This document shows positions 32,558-41,069 of a stretch of DNA of 64,000 nucleotides, piece after piece. The notes under the pieces are model-generated. The model saw nothing but the letters and a program-made list of their open reading frames with translations. It searched no databases and was not told the origin of the DNA. The stretch lies in contig NZ_JABEQL010000002.1 of assembly GCF_014174215.1 (NCBI RefSeq), positions 1 through 64,000 of the forward strand, given 5' to 3'. The translations under genes were made by a program, and so were the position numbers. Each line of letters begins with the position of its first letter. Positions within the stretch are counted from its first letter, which is position 1. The DNA comes from Gluconacetobacter tumulicola (GTDB taxonomy: Bacteria; Pseudomonadota; Alphaproteobacteria; Acetobacterales; Acetobacteraceae).

Positions 32558-34126
32558 GTGACGGAAGCAGACATGAAGGTACGCACGGAGTCCGGCGCGG
32601 GGGAGGCCGGGCGGCTCCTGACGGTCGCGTTCGCGAAGGAAAGCCTGTCGCAATCGCCGACGCCGGCCAATCTGATCGAATTCTGCGATAGGCTGGCGGC
32701 CCAGGGGCAACTCGTCGAGGTCTTCCGCCTGGTTCTTGAGATGACGTCGCTGCGCATGGATGACTGGCAGCTCAGCCTGGCCGGCGCGACGGTGATCCTG
32801 CGCTACAGTTCCAATTACGATATTGTCGAAACATTGTTGCGTAACGTGCTCCGATGCGAACCGGACAATGTCGCTGCGCAGGCGTTCCTGGCGCATATCC
32901 GAGTGGCCTCTGGAGACGTCGCCGGAGGGTGCGCCCTGTTCTCCGGTATGATGCAGCGCTACCCGGCCGAGCATGCGAATATATGCGAATATATATCGAT
33001 GTCTCTTCTCGAAGCCGGGTATCCGGAGGAAGCGCTGAAGATCCTGCTGTCTCATCTCCAGGGCGGGAATGTGACCGCAGCACTTCTGAACAATGTGGGG
33101 TGCGCCCTGGAACGGCTCAATCGCTCCCCTGACGCTCTGCCCTGGTATGAAAAGGCCCTGGCGCTTGCGCCGTCCTCGCCCGCGATCAGCTTCGGCTATT
33201 CCTGCACGCTGCTGAAGGCCGGGAGACTGCGTGAGGGATGGGAAGCTTATTGCAGGCGCGATTTGATTGTCAGTGACAAGTCGGCATGGTTCCTGTCCCT
33301 GCCGCGTCTGCGGCCCGGAGATGACGTGTCGGGACGGAAGGTCCTCCTGTTCGACGAACAGGGGTTGGGCGATACGATCCAGTTCATTCGCCTGGTCCCT
33401 TACCTGCTGGAAAGGGGGGCCGAGATCACCATCGTCGTGCCCGGAACGCTGGTCCGTCTTCTGACCCTGTCTTTCCCGGGTGTGTCCGTGCGGAACAAGG
33501 AGAATTTTGGCAGGGAGGACGGATATAGCTTCGCTGCACCTATTCCGGACCTGCCCTACATCGCCGGCGTGATGTCGGTACGGGATATTCCGGATGGCAT
33601 TCCGTATCTTCGTGCCGATGACGGGGATGTCGCGCGGTTTGCGTCTCGCCTGCCAGGCCGGCGGCCGCGTATCGGCCTGGTCTGGGCGGGTGACCGGAGG
33701 ACGCAGTCCGAGCATGTGCTTGCGGACAAGCGCCGTTCGGTCACGCTGGCGGACATGGGGAGCGCTCTGATGCCCGTCGAGGCGACGCTGGTTAGTCTTC
33801 AATTCGGCCCGCCGCGTGCAGAAATTGAGGCGTGGCACGGTCAGGCGCTATTCGACCCGATGGGCGATGTCCGGGACATGGCCGACACGGCCGCGATCGC
33901 CAAAAATCTCGACTTGGTCATTTCCGTCGATACGGCGCCGCTGCATCTCGCGGGGGCTCTCGGCTGCCCGGTGTGGCTGGTCAGCCGTTGGGATGCCTGC
34001 TGGCGATGGGGCGATGAAGGAAGGAGCTCTCCCTGGTACCCGAACATGCGCGTGTTCAGGGCGAAGGAGCGGTCGTTCACAGCTGTCCTTCAGGAGGTCG
34101 GGCTGGCCCTGCGTAACTGGCTATAG
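32558..34126 (+). CDS. TPR-containing glycosyltransferase (FlmG-like), copy 2
   Basis: The 522-residue protein has helical TPR-type repeats over about residues 20-210 (LLNNVGCALERLNRSPDALPWYEKAL). A GT-B-like C-terminal domain contains GLVWAGDRR, DLVISVDTAPLHLAGALGCPVWLVS and ACWRW. It matches the architecture and end motifs of the copy at 8321-9769, so the two are paralogues, clearly diverged. FlmG-like flagellin glycosylation is the preferred role by architecture and context. GTG at 32558 has AAGGTAGGG eight bases upstream. It is convergent with the transglycosylase gene. Confidence 0.7.
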   Translation: MTEADMKVRTESGAGEAGRLLTVAFAKESLSQSPTPANLIEFCDRLAAQGQLVEVFRLVLEMTSLRMDDWQLSLAGATVILRYSSNYDIVETLLRNVLRCEPDNVAAQAFLAHIRVASGDVAGGCALFSGMMQRYPAEHANICEYISMSLLEAGYPEEALKILLSHLQGGNVTAALLNNVGCALERLNRSPDALPWYEKALALAPSSPAISFGYSCTLLKAGRLREGWEAYCRRDLIVSDKSAWFLSLPRLRPGDDVSGRKVLLFDEQGLGDTIQFIRLVPYLLERGAEITIVVPGTLVRLLTLSFPGVSVRNKENFGREDGYSFAAPIPDLPYIAGVMSVRDIPDGIPYLRADDGDVARFASRLPGRRPRIGLVWAGDRRTQSEHVLADKRRSVTLADMGSALMPVEATLVSLQFGPPRAEIEAWHGQALFDPMGDVRDMADTAAIAKNLDLVISVDTAPLHLAGALGCPVWLVSRWDACWRWGDEGRSSPWYPNMRVFRAKERSFTAVLQEVGLALRNWL

Positions 34127-34152
34127 CCAGGCGCCTGTCGGGGGCAGAGGCG

Positions 34153-35034
34153 TCAGCCTGTCGGGCCTGCCAAGGCGATGGGGTTGGCGCGGTACGAGGC
34201 CAGGGTGCGCCCCCGCATGCCTGCAGAGGAGGGCCGGTGCATCGTGGGTTGTGTGAAATGCGCGAATCCCTGGAACGGGTGAAAGACCTTGGCCGGAGCA
34301 GGGGCCGCGCCGCCGGCGGCGTCGGGTTGCGCGTCGGCCGTGAGGGTCGGTTGCTGTATCGTCCTGGGCGCGGCGGGATGGGGGAAGAACGGGGTGGAAA
34401 GGGCGGGCGCGTGTGAGGACTGGCGTGATGGGGGCTGCTGGTCCCGTCCATCCTGCGGGATCGCCCAGGCCTCGAGCACTTTCCATTGGTAGGGTGTGCC
34501 GATGCCCGGCGTCTGGGAATGGTACGCGGCGGCGGCCCTGGGCCAGCTTCCCGTCTTGTCATACATCTGGAGCAGGAACCGGCCGGCGTAGAGCGCATTG
34601 GTCACCGGGTCGAATGCCATGTCGAGCGAGGCAAAGGCATCCGGATGCTGTTGCAAGTTGACCTGCATGCAGCCGACATCGATCGACTGGATGCCTTGCT
34701 GACGAAATGCCTCCACGGCCGCGACAGCTTTGGCGCGCGTTGAATAATAATGGCCGATTCCTGCGGCTGTGATCGTCCACGGCCATGCGGAAATGGTGCC
34801 GTCCGGACCAGGCTTGCCGCTTTCGACACGGCTCATGGCATTGAGGAAGCCATCCGGGACATGTAGATCCCGTTCCGCTTGTGCCGTTGCCGCGATGCAG
34901 AGCGATGCTTCGGGTGGTCGGGCGAGCGCCATTCGTGCCGGCAGAAGCAGGGCGATGGCGACCACTGCCACCCGACATGCCTGACGTCGCGGAGCATGGT
35001 AGAGCAAGGCCGGTGTCGGGGCTGGACCTGTCAC
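34153..35034 (-). CDS. Periplasmic lytic transglycosylase, likely flagellar
   Basis: The 293-residue protein has a signal peptide (VAVVAIALLLPARMALA). An SLT-type domain at about 50-180 holds the catalytic glutamate in MSRVESG and the motifs GCMQVNLQQHPDAF and AAAAYHSQTPG. A Pro-rich tail follows. It cleaves peptidoglycan without water to open the wall. The flgJ in this window lacks the muramidase domain of enterobacterial FlgJ, so this divergent neighbour of flgI-flgJ is a good candidate to open the wall for the rod, as SltF does in Rhodobacter. Confidence 0.85.
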   Translation of the reverse strand: MTGPAPTPALLYHAPRRQACRVAVVAIALLLPARMALARPPEASLCIAATAQAERDLHVPDGFLNAMSRVESGKPGPDGTISAWPWTITAAGIGHYYSTRAKAVAAVEAFRQQGIQSIDVGCMQVNLQQHPDAFASLDMAFDPVTNALYAGRFLLQMYDKTGSWPRAAAAYHSQTPGIGTPYQWKVLEAWAIPQDGRDQQPPSRQSSHAPALSTPFFPHPAAPRTIQQPTLTADAQPDAAGGAAPAPAKVFHPFQGFAHFTQPTMHRPSSAGMRGRTLASYRANPIALAGPTG

Positions 35035-35383
35035 GGGCCGTCTCTCCCTGTATCGTGGCCGCTCGGTCCTGCGTAGGAGCAGGAAAGCATCGCCGGACGT
35101 ATCGAACCACGAAAGTCTATGAAGTCTATGCAGCGGTTCGGCTTTACCTCATTTCCGCGATGGTCCACAACCTGGCGGAACCTGCAAGGCAGAAGGCGAA
35201 CTGCCCTTCCTATTTCGCGCCGGTGGGCCATTGAATGTCATGGTCCGGCGGCGTATTCTCCAAAACCGCCATGGTCACTTCGCGGAATGCCATGGGCCGA
35301 AGTGCAAAAGGTGACCAGTGTCTATGAGGACTTGCCTCAGGGTGGCCAGCCTCTATCGCAACCATTTCGGTAAAGGCGATGGA
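35035..35383. promoter_or_regulatory. Divergent promoter region between the transglycosylase gene and flgI
   Basis: The 349-bp region has promoters in both directions by position. It contains a tandem 9-bp direct repeat, AAGTCTATG at 35113-35121 and 35122-35130, which may be a regulator site. No gene was found here. Confidence 0.35.
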
Positions 35384-36544
35384 ATGAGTGCCGCGTTTTT
35401 CAGCAGGGAGAGCAGGTGGGCGCCCCGTTTTCGACGGATTGTGGCGTTTGTTTCGACAGCGTTTCTTCTGGCAGGGCTGTTCCCGTTTCCATCGGCCAAT
35501 GCCGCGATGGTCAGGGTAAAGGATATCGTCGATTATGAGGGCGTGCGTGACAACCAGCTTGTCGGCTATGGCCTTGTCGTCGGCCTGCGCGGTACGGGCG
35601 ATCGTCTGACCAATACGATTTTCACGCGCGAAACGCTGATCAGCATGCTGAACCGACTCGGTGTGAATATTCGTGACCGCGAGGTGCAGCTTCAGACGCA
35701 TGATGTGGCCGCCGTCATGGTGACTGCGACCCTGCCGCCTTTTTCTCATGGTGGCGGACGGATCGACGTGACAGTCTCCGCCGTCGGTGATGCGCGCGAC
35801 CTGGCCGGCGGGACGTTGCTGGTTACACCGCTTCAGGCCGCGGACGGCGAGGTTTATGCCGTTGCCCAAGGATCGCTGGTTACGAACGCGTTCGCGGCTG
35901 GCGGTGCCGGGGCTGCCATGACGCAGAACATTCCGACCAGTGGCCATATCGCCAATGGCGCGGTAGTTGAACGTGAGGTGCCGGTTAATCTGGGGGCGAG
36001 CGGCATCATCCATCTCTCCTTGCATAATTCCAATTTTACGACCGCGAACAGAATTGCCGATGCGATAAACCGCCATATCGGGCGTGGCATGGCGCGGGTT
36101 GACGACCCGCGTACCGTCGCCATCGACTTGTCCGGGCGGGGTACGGCGGAAACCCTGTACCGTATCGGCGACCTGAGCATTGAACCCGATACGATGGCCA
36201 AGGTTATCGTCGACGAAGCCAGCGGAACGATCGTCATGGGGGACAATGTGCGCATCAGCACGGTCGCGATCGCGCAGGGAAATCTGACGATCCAGGTCAC
36301 GGAAGCGCCTATTGCATCGCAACCCGGTCCGTTTTCCAACGGAACGACCGCTATCCTGCCGCGAACGCAGATCACCGCGAATACTGATAATTCCCACCGT
36401 CTGGGGATATTGCGCGAGGGGCCGACTCTTGCCAGTCTCGTGTCCGGCATGAACGCTCTGGGCATGGGGCCGCGGGATATGATCAGTATCCTTCAGGCGA
36501 TCAAAGCCGATGGCGCTCTTCAGGCCGATCTTGAAGTAAGGTAG
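35384..36544 (+). CDS. flgI: Flagellar P-ring protein FlgI
   Basis: The 386-residue periplasmic protein forms the P ring around the rod. A signal peptide ends at SANA, then RVKDIVDYEGVRDNQLVGYGLVVGLRGTGD begins the conserved body. Other family blocks are VTVSAVGDARDLAGGTLLVTPL and the C-terminal LGMGPRDMISILQAIKADGALQADLEV. ATG at 35384 follows AAAGG. It starts a plus-strand group with flgJ and a flgN-like gene. Confidence 0.96.
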   Translation: MSAAFFSRESRWAPRFRRIVAFVSTAFLLAGLFPFPSANAAMVRVKDIVDYEGVRDNQLVGYGLVVGLRGTGDRLTNTIFTRETLISMLNRLGVNIRDREVQLQTHDVAAVMVTATLPPFSHGGGRIDVTVSAVGDARDLAGGTLLVTPLQAADGEVYAVAQGSLVTNAFAAGGAGAAMTQNIPTSGHIANGAVVEREVPVNLGASGIIHLSLHNSNFTTANRIADAINRHIGRGMARVDDPRTVAIDLSGRGTAETLYRIGDLSIEPDTMAKVIVDEASGTIVMGDNVRISTVAIAQGNLTIQVTEAPIASQPGPFSNGTTAILPRTQITANTDNSHRLGILREGPTLASLVSGMNALGMGPRDMISILQAIKADGALQADLEVR

Positions 36545-36550
36545 CGAGGC

Positions 36551-36898
36551 ATGAGTGGTGTAGGCAGTGTCGCGTCTTCGCTGTCGGTGATCGGCCGGCA
36601 GCAGATGTCGGCTGGGCAGCCGGATTCGACCCAGACGGAGCAGGCCCGCAAAGCAGCCGTTTCGTTTGAAAGCGTGACCATCGGCGAACTGTTGCAACCG
36701 ATGTTCGATACGGTCGATACCTCTGATGGCATGTTCGGAGGCGGCGCGGCGGAGAAGCAGTTCCGCTCGCTCCAGGTGCTGGAACTCGGCAAGCAGATCG
36801 CCAATAACGGCGGTATTGGCATTGCCGACAGTGTCTATCGCCAGATCCTGGCCATGCAGGAACAAGCTCAGGCCCAGAAGGAAACGAGCCAGTCATGA
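36551..36898 (+). CDS. flgJ: Rod-binding protein FlgJ, N-terminal domain only
   Basis: The 115-residue product has the rod-cap core: FESVTIGELLQPMFDTVDTSDGMFGGGAAEKQFRSLQVLELGKQIANNGGIGIAD. It lacks the peptidoglycan-hydrolase half of enterobacterial FlgJ. It begins 6 bp after flgI behind GCGAGG, and its end overlaps the next start by four bases. It would cap the growing rod, relying on a separate lytic enzyme. Confidence 0.9.
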   Translation: MSGVGSVASSLSVIGRQQMSAGQPDSTQTEQARKAAVSFESVTIGELLQPMFDTVDTSDGMFGGGAAEKQFRSLQVLELGKQIANNGGIGIADSVYRQILAMQEQAQAQKETSQS

Positions 36899-37326
36899 GC
36901 AGCGCCCCGGCCAGAACCGCGGATTCTCTCCTGGCCAGCTTCCAGGCGGTTTGCACCGTTCTCGAGGCTGAAAACGATCTTCTGAAAGTGGGCAAGCTGC
37001 AGGAGGTCGTGGACATGCTTCCAGCGAAACAGAGAGAAATGGACACGCTGGAGAGCATTCTCTCGGTCGACGGGACGGATTCACTGCTGGCCGATCAGCC
37101 GCCTGTCCTGATGACGCCGGAAACCGAAGAAGCGGCTGGTCGCTTCGGCGCATTGATCCACGCCAACCGGGCATTGCTGAAAAACGCGATCGACGCGCAG
37201 AACGTCCTGATCCGGCTGATCGTCGTGGATGCGGTGCAGGACGTAGGCGTCGGTTATGGTGCGTCGGGTCAATATATGCCGAGCACAGGCGCGCAGGCGG
37301 CACTGACATTGCGCAGCGATGTCTGA
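36895..37326 (+). CDS. FlgN-like flagellar export chaperone
   Basis: The 143-residue protein is mostly alpha-helical, with heptads in SLLASFQAVCTVLEAENDLLKVGKLQEVVDMLPAKQREMDTLE and a second helix with NRALLKNAIDAQNVLIRL. Length, helix pattern and position after flgJ fit FlgN, the chaperone for the junction proteins FlgK and FlgL. The family is poorly conserved, so the call is moderate. Confidence 0.65.
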   Translation: MSSAPARTADSLLASFQAVCTVLEAENDLLKVGKLQEVVDMLPAKQREMDTLESILSVDGTDSLLADQPPVLMTPETEEAAGRFGALIHANRALLKNAIDAQNVLIRLIVVDAVQDVGVGYGASGQYMPSTGAQAALTLRSDV

Positions 37327-37473
37327 CGCAGGTTGTCGTTCCTTTTTTCCGTGTCGTTGGTATGCGATCGGACGGTATGCCGCATAGAGTGAAGAGCCCA
37401 CTTCAGGCCCTGGGGCGTCCAGAAAAATGGGGTTCGAATTGTTCGGCTTCTCGATACCCGGAAAAGAGAATTC

Positions 37474-37974
37474 ATGAATCTACGACGTCATTTCGCGGCC
37501 CGGCTGCCTGATATCCGGCAGCATGCATTTCGGGTGGGTGCAGTGGTCGTGGCATCCGCCGGGTTGGCGGGCTGCCTGTCGCCGGCCAAGCCCTATCTGG
37601 ATATGGGCCGGCGCCTGGCAGATGTTGGCTTCGTTGCGCATAAGGCGGACACCACGGCGCGCTATGCCATGATGAATACGCTTCCGCCCGGTGAACTCAC
37701 TTATCGACCGTCTTCGGTCGGCCCGGTCTATCTTTATGCCGATCCGATCGGTTGTGGGTGTGTGTATATGGGGTCGGCGACGGCATACAGCTATTATGTG
37801 TCGCTGGTCGCTGCTGGGAAGAATAAACGGACATCGCCCTCCGCCGTGTCGGAGATCCCGGCGATGGCGGCTGAGAACAGGCGTGATACGGCTTTGTGGG
37901 ACTGGAGCGCGTGGTCGCCCAATGCCGACCCCGGCCCCACCCAGCCCCGGCATGTCATTGGCGGATACTGGTAG
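37474..37974 (+). CDS. Putative lipoprotein
   Basis: The 166-residue protein has a signal with lipobox LAGC near residue 33 (VVVASAGLAGCLSPAKPYLDMG), so it is probably a lipid-anchored envelope protein. The mature part includes GPVYLYADPIGCGCVYMGSATAYSYYVSL with a cysteine pair. No domain is recognised. It may be cotranscribed with flgI-flgJ-flgN 147 bp upstream and converges on the DUF6468 gene. Confidence 0.6.
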   Translation: MNLRRHFAARLPDIRQHAFRVGAVVVASAGLAGCLSPAKPYLDMGRRLADVGFVAHKADTTARYAMMNTLPPGELTYRPSSVGPVYLYADPIGCGCVYMGSATAYSYYVSLVAAGKNKRTSPSAVSEIPAMAAENRRDTALWDWSAWSPNADPGPTQPRHVIGGYW

Positions 37975-37986
37975 AAGCGGGGGTTC

Positions 37987-38730
37987 CTACCGGGAGGGCC
38001 GGCTGAGAAAGGTGTTCTCAAACCTTTTCAACTGCTGATTTTTCTCCCGGGCTGAGCCCCTGGTTCTGACATTCTTCGATCCGTCATTTCCCTTGGTCGG
38101 GGCGGGAGTGGCGGTGCGCTGTGCCGATGGTGCGTCCGGGCTCCAATCCCGGGGTGTGTCGCCTTCTTCGCGGGTTGCCCTGAGTGGCACGTCATTGGTC
38201 GAAGACAGGGTATTTGTGGGCGCCGTGTCCTGTGGGAGTGAGAGGGCGGATTCGGAGTTGCTTTCCCCTGCGTCCACTGGAGGCGTGATGGCAGCTTCTC
38301 GCTGCGTGCCGTCGGCAGCAAGGCCGTTTCGTGCTTCGGCATTCTGCTTCAGCTCAATTTCGGATGCCTTTTCGAGCAGTCGTTCAAGCCTCTTTTCGTG
38401 GGGGGATGCCTTGATCGTTGCTGTCTCAAGGCGATCTGCCGTCGCATCCGCCTTGCCGACCATGGTGCCCAGCTCGGTGCTTGTCACCTTGGCCAGTTCG
38501 ATCATGCGGTTGAGTGGGCGGCCGCTGACTTCCCCGGCCACGCGCAGTTTCTCCACGCCCTCTTCCGCACTCTTCACGCTGGCTTCGAGTTTATCGACCA
38601 GTCCCATCAGGCTTTCGCGGTCGTGCTTCAGATTGGAGAGAATCCGACTGAGATAAAAGCTGTAGATAATCCCCAGGAGAAGGAAGAACGATAAGACGAT
38701 CTCGATGATCAGCTGGATCTGAGTCAGCAT
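37987..38730 (-). CDS. DUF6468 membrane protein of the flagellar locus
   Basis: The 247-residue protein has one N-terminal membrane helix (IIEIVLSFFLLLGIIYSFYLSRIL), then a coiled coil to about residue 130 and a low-complexity tail. It fits DUF6468, a family found next to fliM in alphaproteobacterial flagellar clusters. ATG at 38730 begins MLTQIQLIIE; the longer frame is Pro/Arg-rich and reads into fliM's region without similarity. Its function is unknown; position suggests a switch or stator accessory. Confidence 0.7.
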   Translation of the reverse strand: MLTQIQLIIEIVLSFFLLLGIIYSFYLSRILSNLKHDRESLMGLVDKLEASVKSAEEGVEKLRVAGEVSGRPLNRMIELAKVTSTELGTMVGKADATADRLETATIKASPHEKRLERLLEKASEIELKQNAEARNGLAADGTQREAAITPPVDAGESNSESALSLPQDTAPTNTLSSTNDVPLRATREEGDTPRDWSPDAPSAQRTATPAPTKGNDGSKNVRTRGSAREKNQQLKRFENTFLSRPSR

Positions 38731-38810
38731 TTGCCAGATGTCTCCAGTCTGGCCCGATTGTGAAGCGACGGGCGGATAAAGAAGGAAGGAATTGGGGTTG
38801 TCCTGTTCTC

Positions 38811-39962
38811 TTATTCGCGGGATGCGAGGGAAGGGGGGGTGTGAGGATGCGGACTGTCGGGTGGCACCAGTCGTCGTTCGATTTTCACGGCTGCCTTGCC
38901 GTGCAACTGGCCGAGTCGTCCTTCGAACAAGGAGTTCTGCCCGCATTGCAGCGTGACATGAATCGGGGTGTCGCTCCGGTAGGGAAATGCGATCTGCGTA
39001 CCGGGGCGCAGATTGAGGACCTGGGAGAGGGGGAGAAAATTTTCCTCGAACACGGCGGATACTTCAACATCGGTCTCGAGAATCTCGGACATCAGATGGT
39101 TTTCCCAGATCGAGTCTCGGCCGAACCGTTCGCCCATGAATTGCTGGGACAGGCGGTCACGCACTGGCTCCAGGGTTGCGTAGGGGATGATGAGGTCCAG
39201 GTTGCCGCTCTTGTCCTCCATATCGATATGCAGCTTCGTCATCACTACGGCATTGGATGCTCGCGCGATTGCCGCGAAACGGGAACTGACCTCGAGCCGT
39301 TCGAACGTGAGATCGATCGTGCAGACGGGATTGAACGCCGCCGAGAGGTCGTTGAGGGTCAACGTGATCAGTTTTTCGATCAGGGAACGTTCGATCGCCG
39401 TATGTGGGCGGCCCTCGGTCCCTGCGTGGCCTACGCCGCGGGGGCCGCCCATCAGGATATCGATAATGGAATAGGACAATCCGGAATCGACGACGACAAG
39501 GCCATAATTCTCCCATTGGACGGCCTTGAAGACCGCGAACAAGGAGGATGACGGTACGGTGTTCATGTAGTCGCCGAAACACATCGAGCGCGTGCCCTCC
39601 ATGGTGATTTCGACGTTGTCGTTCGTGAAGCTGCGTAATGTGGACGACAGGAGTCTGACAAACCGATCCAATGCGATTTCCAGCATCGGCAGGCGCTCAT
39701 ACGCGACGAAGCCGGCCTTGATGACGCGTTCCATGCCGGTCTCTTCCCGGTCGGGAAGTCCGGCGAACGTATTGCCCAGAAGGCTGTCGATTTCAGATTG
39801 GTCCAGCATGTGACTGCTGATCATGCTGTCTTCAAACCCCGTGAACGCATCTTCCCGTGCGTCATGGCTCGTCCCTGACGCGTGGCTCTGCGCTTCGGGC
39901 GGCGCCTCGGTACTGGTTTCGTCGGACTGGCCAGCGTCCGGTGTGTCGTTTACGTCCTGCAT
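38811..39962 (-). CDS. fliM: Flagellar motor switch protein FliM
   Basis: The 383-residue C-ring protein binds CheY-P and sets the rotation direction. The CheY-binding motif LDQSEIDSLL is present but lies at about residue 52 rather than at the extreme N-terminus. The middle domain with GLVVVDSGLSYSIIDILMGG and the C-terminal FliN-like domain (LPLSQVLNLRPGTQIAFPY) are typical. It follows fliL by 58 bp and precedes the DUF6468 gene. Confidence 0.95.
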   Translation of the reverse strand: MQDVNDTPDAGQSDETSTEAPPEAQSHASGTSHDAREDAFTGFEDSMISSHMLDQSEIDSLLGNTFAGLPDREETGMERVIKAGFVAYERLPMLEIALDRFVRLLSSTLRSFTNDNVEITMEGTRSMCFGDYMNTVPSSSLFAVFKAVQWENYGLVVVDSGLSYSIIDILMGGPRGVGHAGTEGRPHTAIERSLIEKLITLTLNDLSAAFNPVCTIDLTFERLEVSSRFAAIARASNAVVMTKLHIDMEDKSGNLDLIIPYATLEPVRDRLSQQFMGERFGRDSIWENHLMSEILETDVEVSAVFEENFLPLSQVLNLRPGTQIAFPYRSDTPIHVTLQCGQNSLFEGRLGQLHGKAAVKIERRLVPPDSPHPHTPPSLASRE

Positions 39963-40020
39963 ATTGTTTTCGCCGCGGTTTGAACTGTATTTGGTCTGAA
40001 TATCACGTAAAATTCTTTGA

Positions 40021-40551
40021 TTACTGAATCAGGAATTCAACCAGATACAGATTCGTGACCTGCAAGGGCAACAATTCCGCCCGGAGACGACGCATGATCG
40101 CCTCGCGCAGCCGGTATATTCCGTCGCCCCGGATGTCCTGCGGACGTGTCTCGTGCAGGTAGGTCTGAAATATGTCCTGAACATGCGGGATCATGTTCTG
40201 GAGCGACGCCTCGTCGCGTGCGCCTGATATTTCGACCTTGGCCGTCAGCTTTACATAGACCGGCCGGCCATCGCCATTGTCGAGATTGGAAACGATCGGC
40301 GGAATGCCCAGGATGATCGGCGGATGCAGCACCTGATCCGTGCGGGTTACCACCTCGGTTCGAACCGAATGGAACAGATGGCCCCTCTTCATGAACAGGG
40401 TGCCACCGCCGACAGCGAGAAGAAGAGCCAGCAGACCGATGAAGAGGAGTTTCGTCGGGGAACGCCGGGGGGTCGTTTCCGTAGCCATGGATCGCCGCTT
40501 TTCGTCTCGGGAAGAGGGTTCGGGTACGCCGCCGGTTGCAGTTTCGCTCAT
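40021..40551 (-). CDS. fliL: Flagellar basal-body-associated protein FliL
   Basis: The 176-residue protein has a short basic cytoplasmic N-terminus, one membrane helix (LLFIGLLALLLAVGGGTLF) and a periplasmic domain ending YLVEFLIQ. FliL surrounds the stator and increases motor torque. It lies upstream of fliM on the same strand. Confidence 0.92.
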   Translation of the reverse strand: MSETATGGVPEPSSRDEKRRSMATETTPRRSPTKLLFIGLLALLLAVGGGTLFMKRGHLFHSVRTEVVTRTDQVLHPPIILGIPPIVSNLDNGDGRPVYVKLTAKVEISGARDEASLQNMIPHVQDIFQTYLHETRPQDIRGDGIYRLREAIMRRLRAELLPLQVTNLYLVEFLIQ

Positions 40552-41069
40552 ATGCAGGTGGCTCCCCGGGGGTAGGTAAACGATTTATTGATAGTGTAGC
40601 TACTGGAGGGTGCATGCTCAATGGCATGGGTGGGGCGTTTGTGACGATAGAGGGAAGCCGCCGCCATCAATCGGGCCGATAAGCGGTCTCGTGTGACGTT
40701 GTCATGATATCGCGGGGCGCCTGGGCAGCTTCTCTATCGCGGGCAGGTCGGTATACGGATCGCCGATCCGTTGCTCGTGCCATCATGGAGCATGGATGAA
40801 ACGCGCAGGACGTCTTGCGAGGAGGCTGGTGTGGTCGATCTGTATCGGGAGAGGCGCCCGGCCGAAGGTCGAGGCCATGATCGCCCCGGTTCGCGGGCCA
40901 GGGGACGCGCAAATGTCAGGACTGCATCCGTTCGTCTGCCGGAGAGGGACAGAAACCGGACGCCCGGCAGTCGATTTTTTCGGATCGCAATGCCGGATCG
41001 GCGGGCGGCGATTGGCAGGTCGCGCCGGCTGGCCTGTGTCTGCCACAAGCCAGCCGCGGGTCAAGCTCG
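40552..41069. other. Intergenic region between flgE and fliL
   Basis: This 518-bp stretch contains several short overlapping frames with atypical codon use and no recognisable product. A strong hairpin after flgE lies at 41026-41056. The A/T-rich patch at 40578-40605 is the likely fliL promoter. A TCATGA palindrome occurs at 40702-40707. Confidence 0.4.
41026..41056 (-). terminator. Strong hairpin after flgE
   Basis: Arms 41026-41038 and 41044-41056 pair over 13 positions with one mismatch around a 5-base loop. It starts 14 bp after the flgE stop. No T-tract follows on the minus strand, so it may act as a terminator or as a 3' stabiliser of an abundant transcript. Confidence 0.55.
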
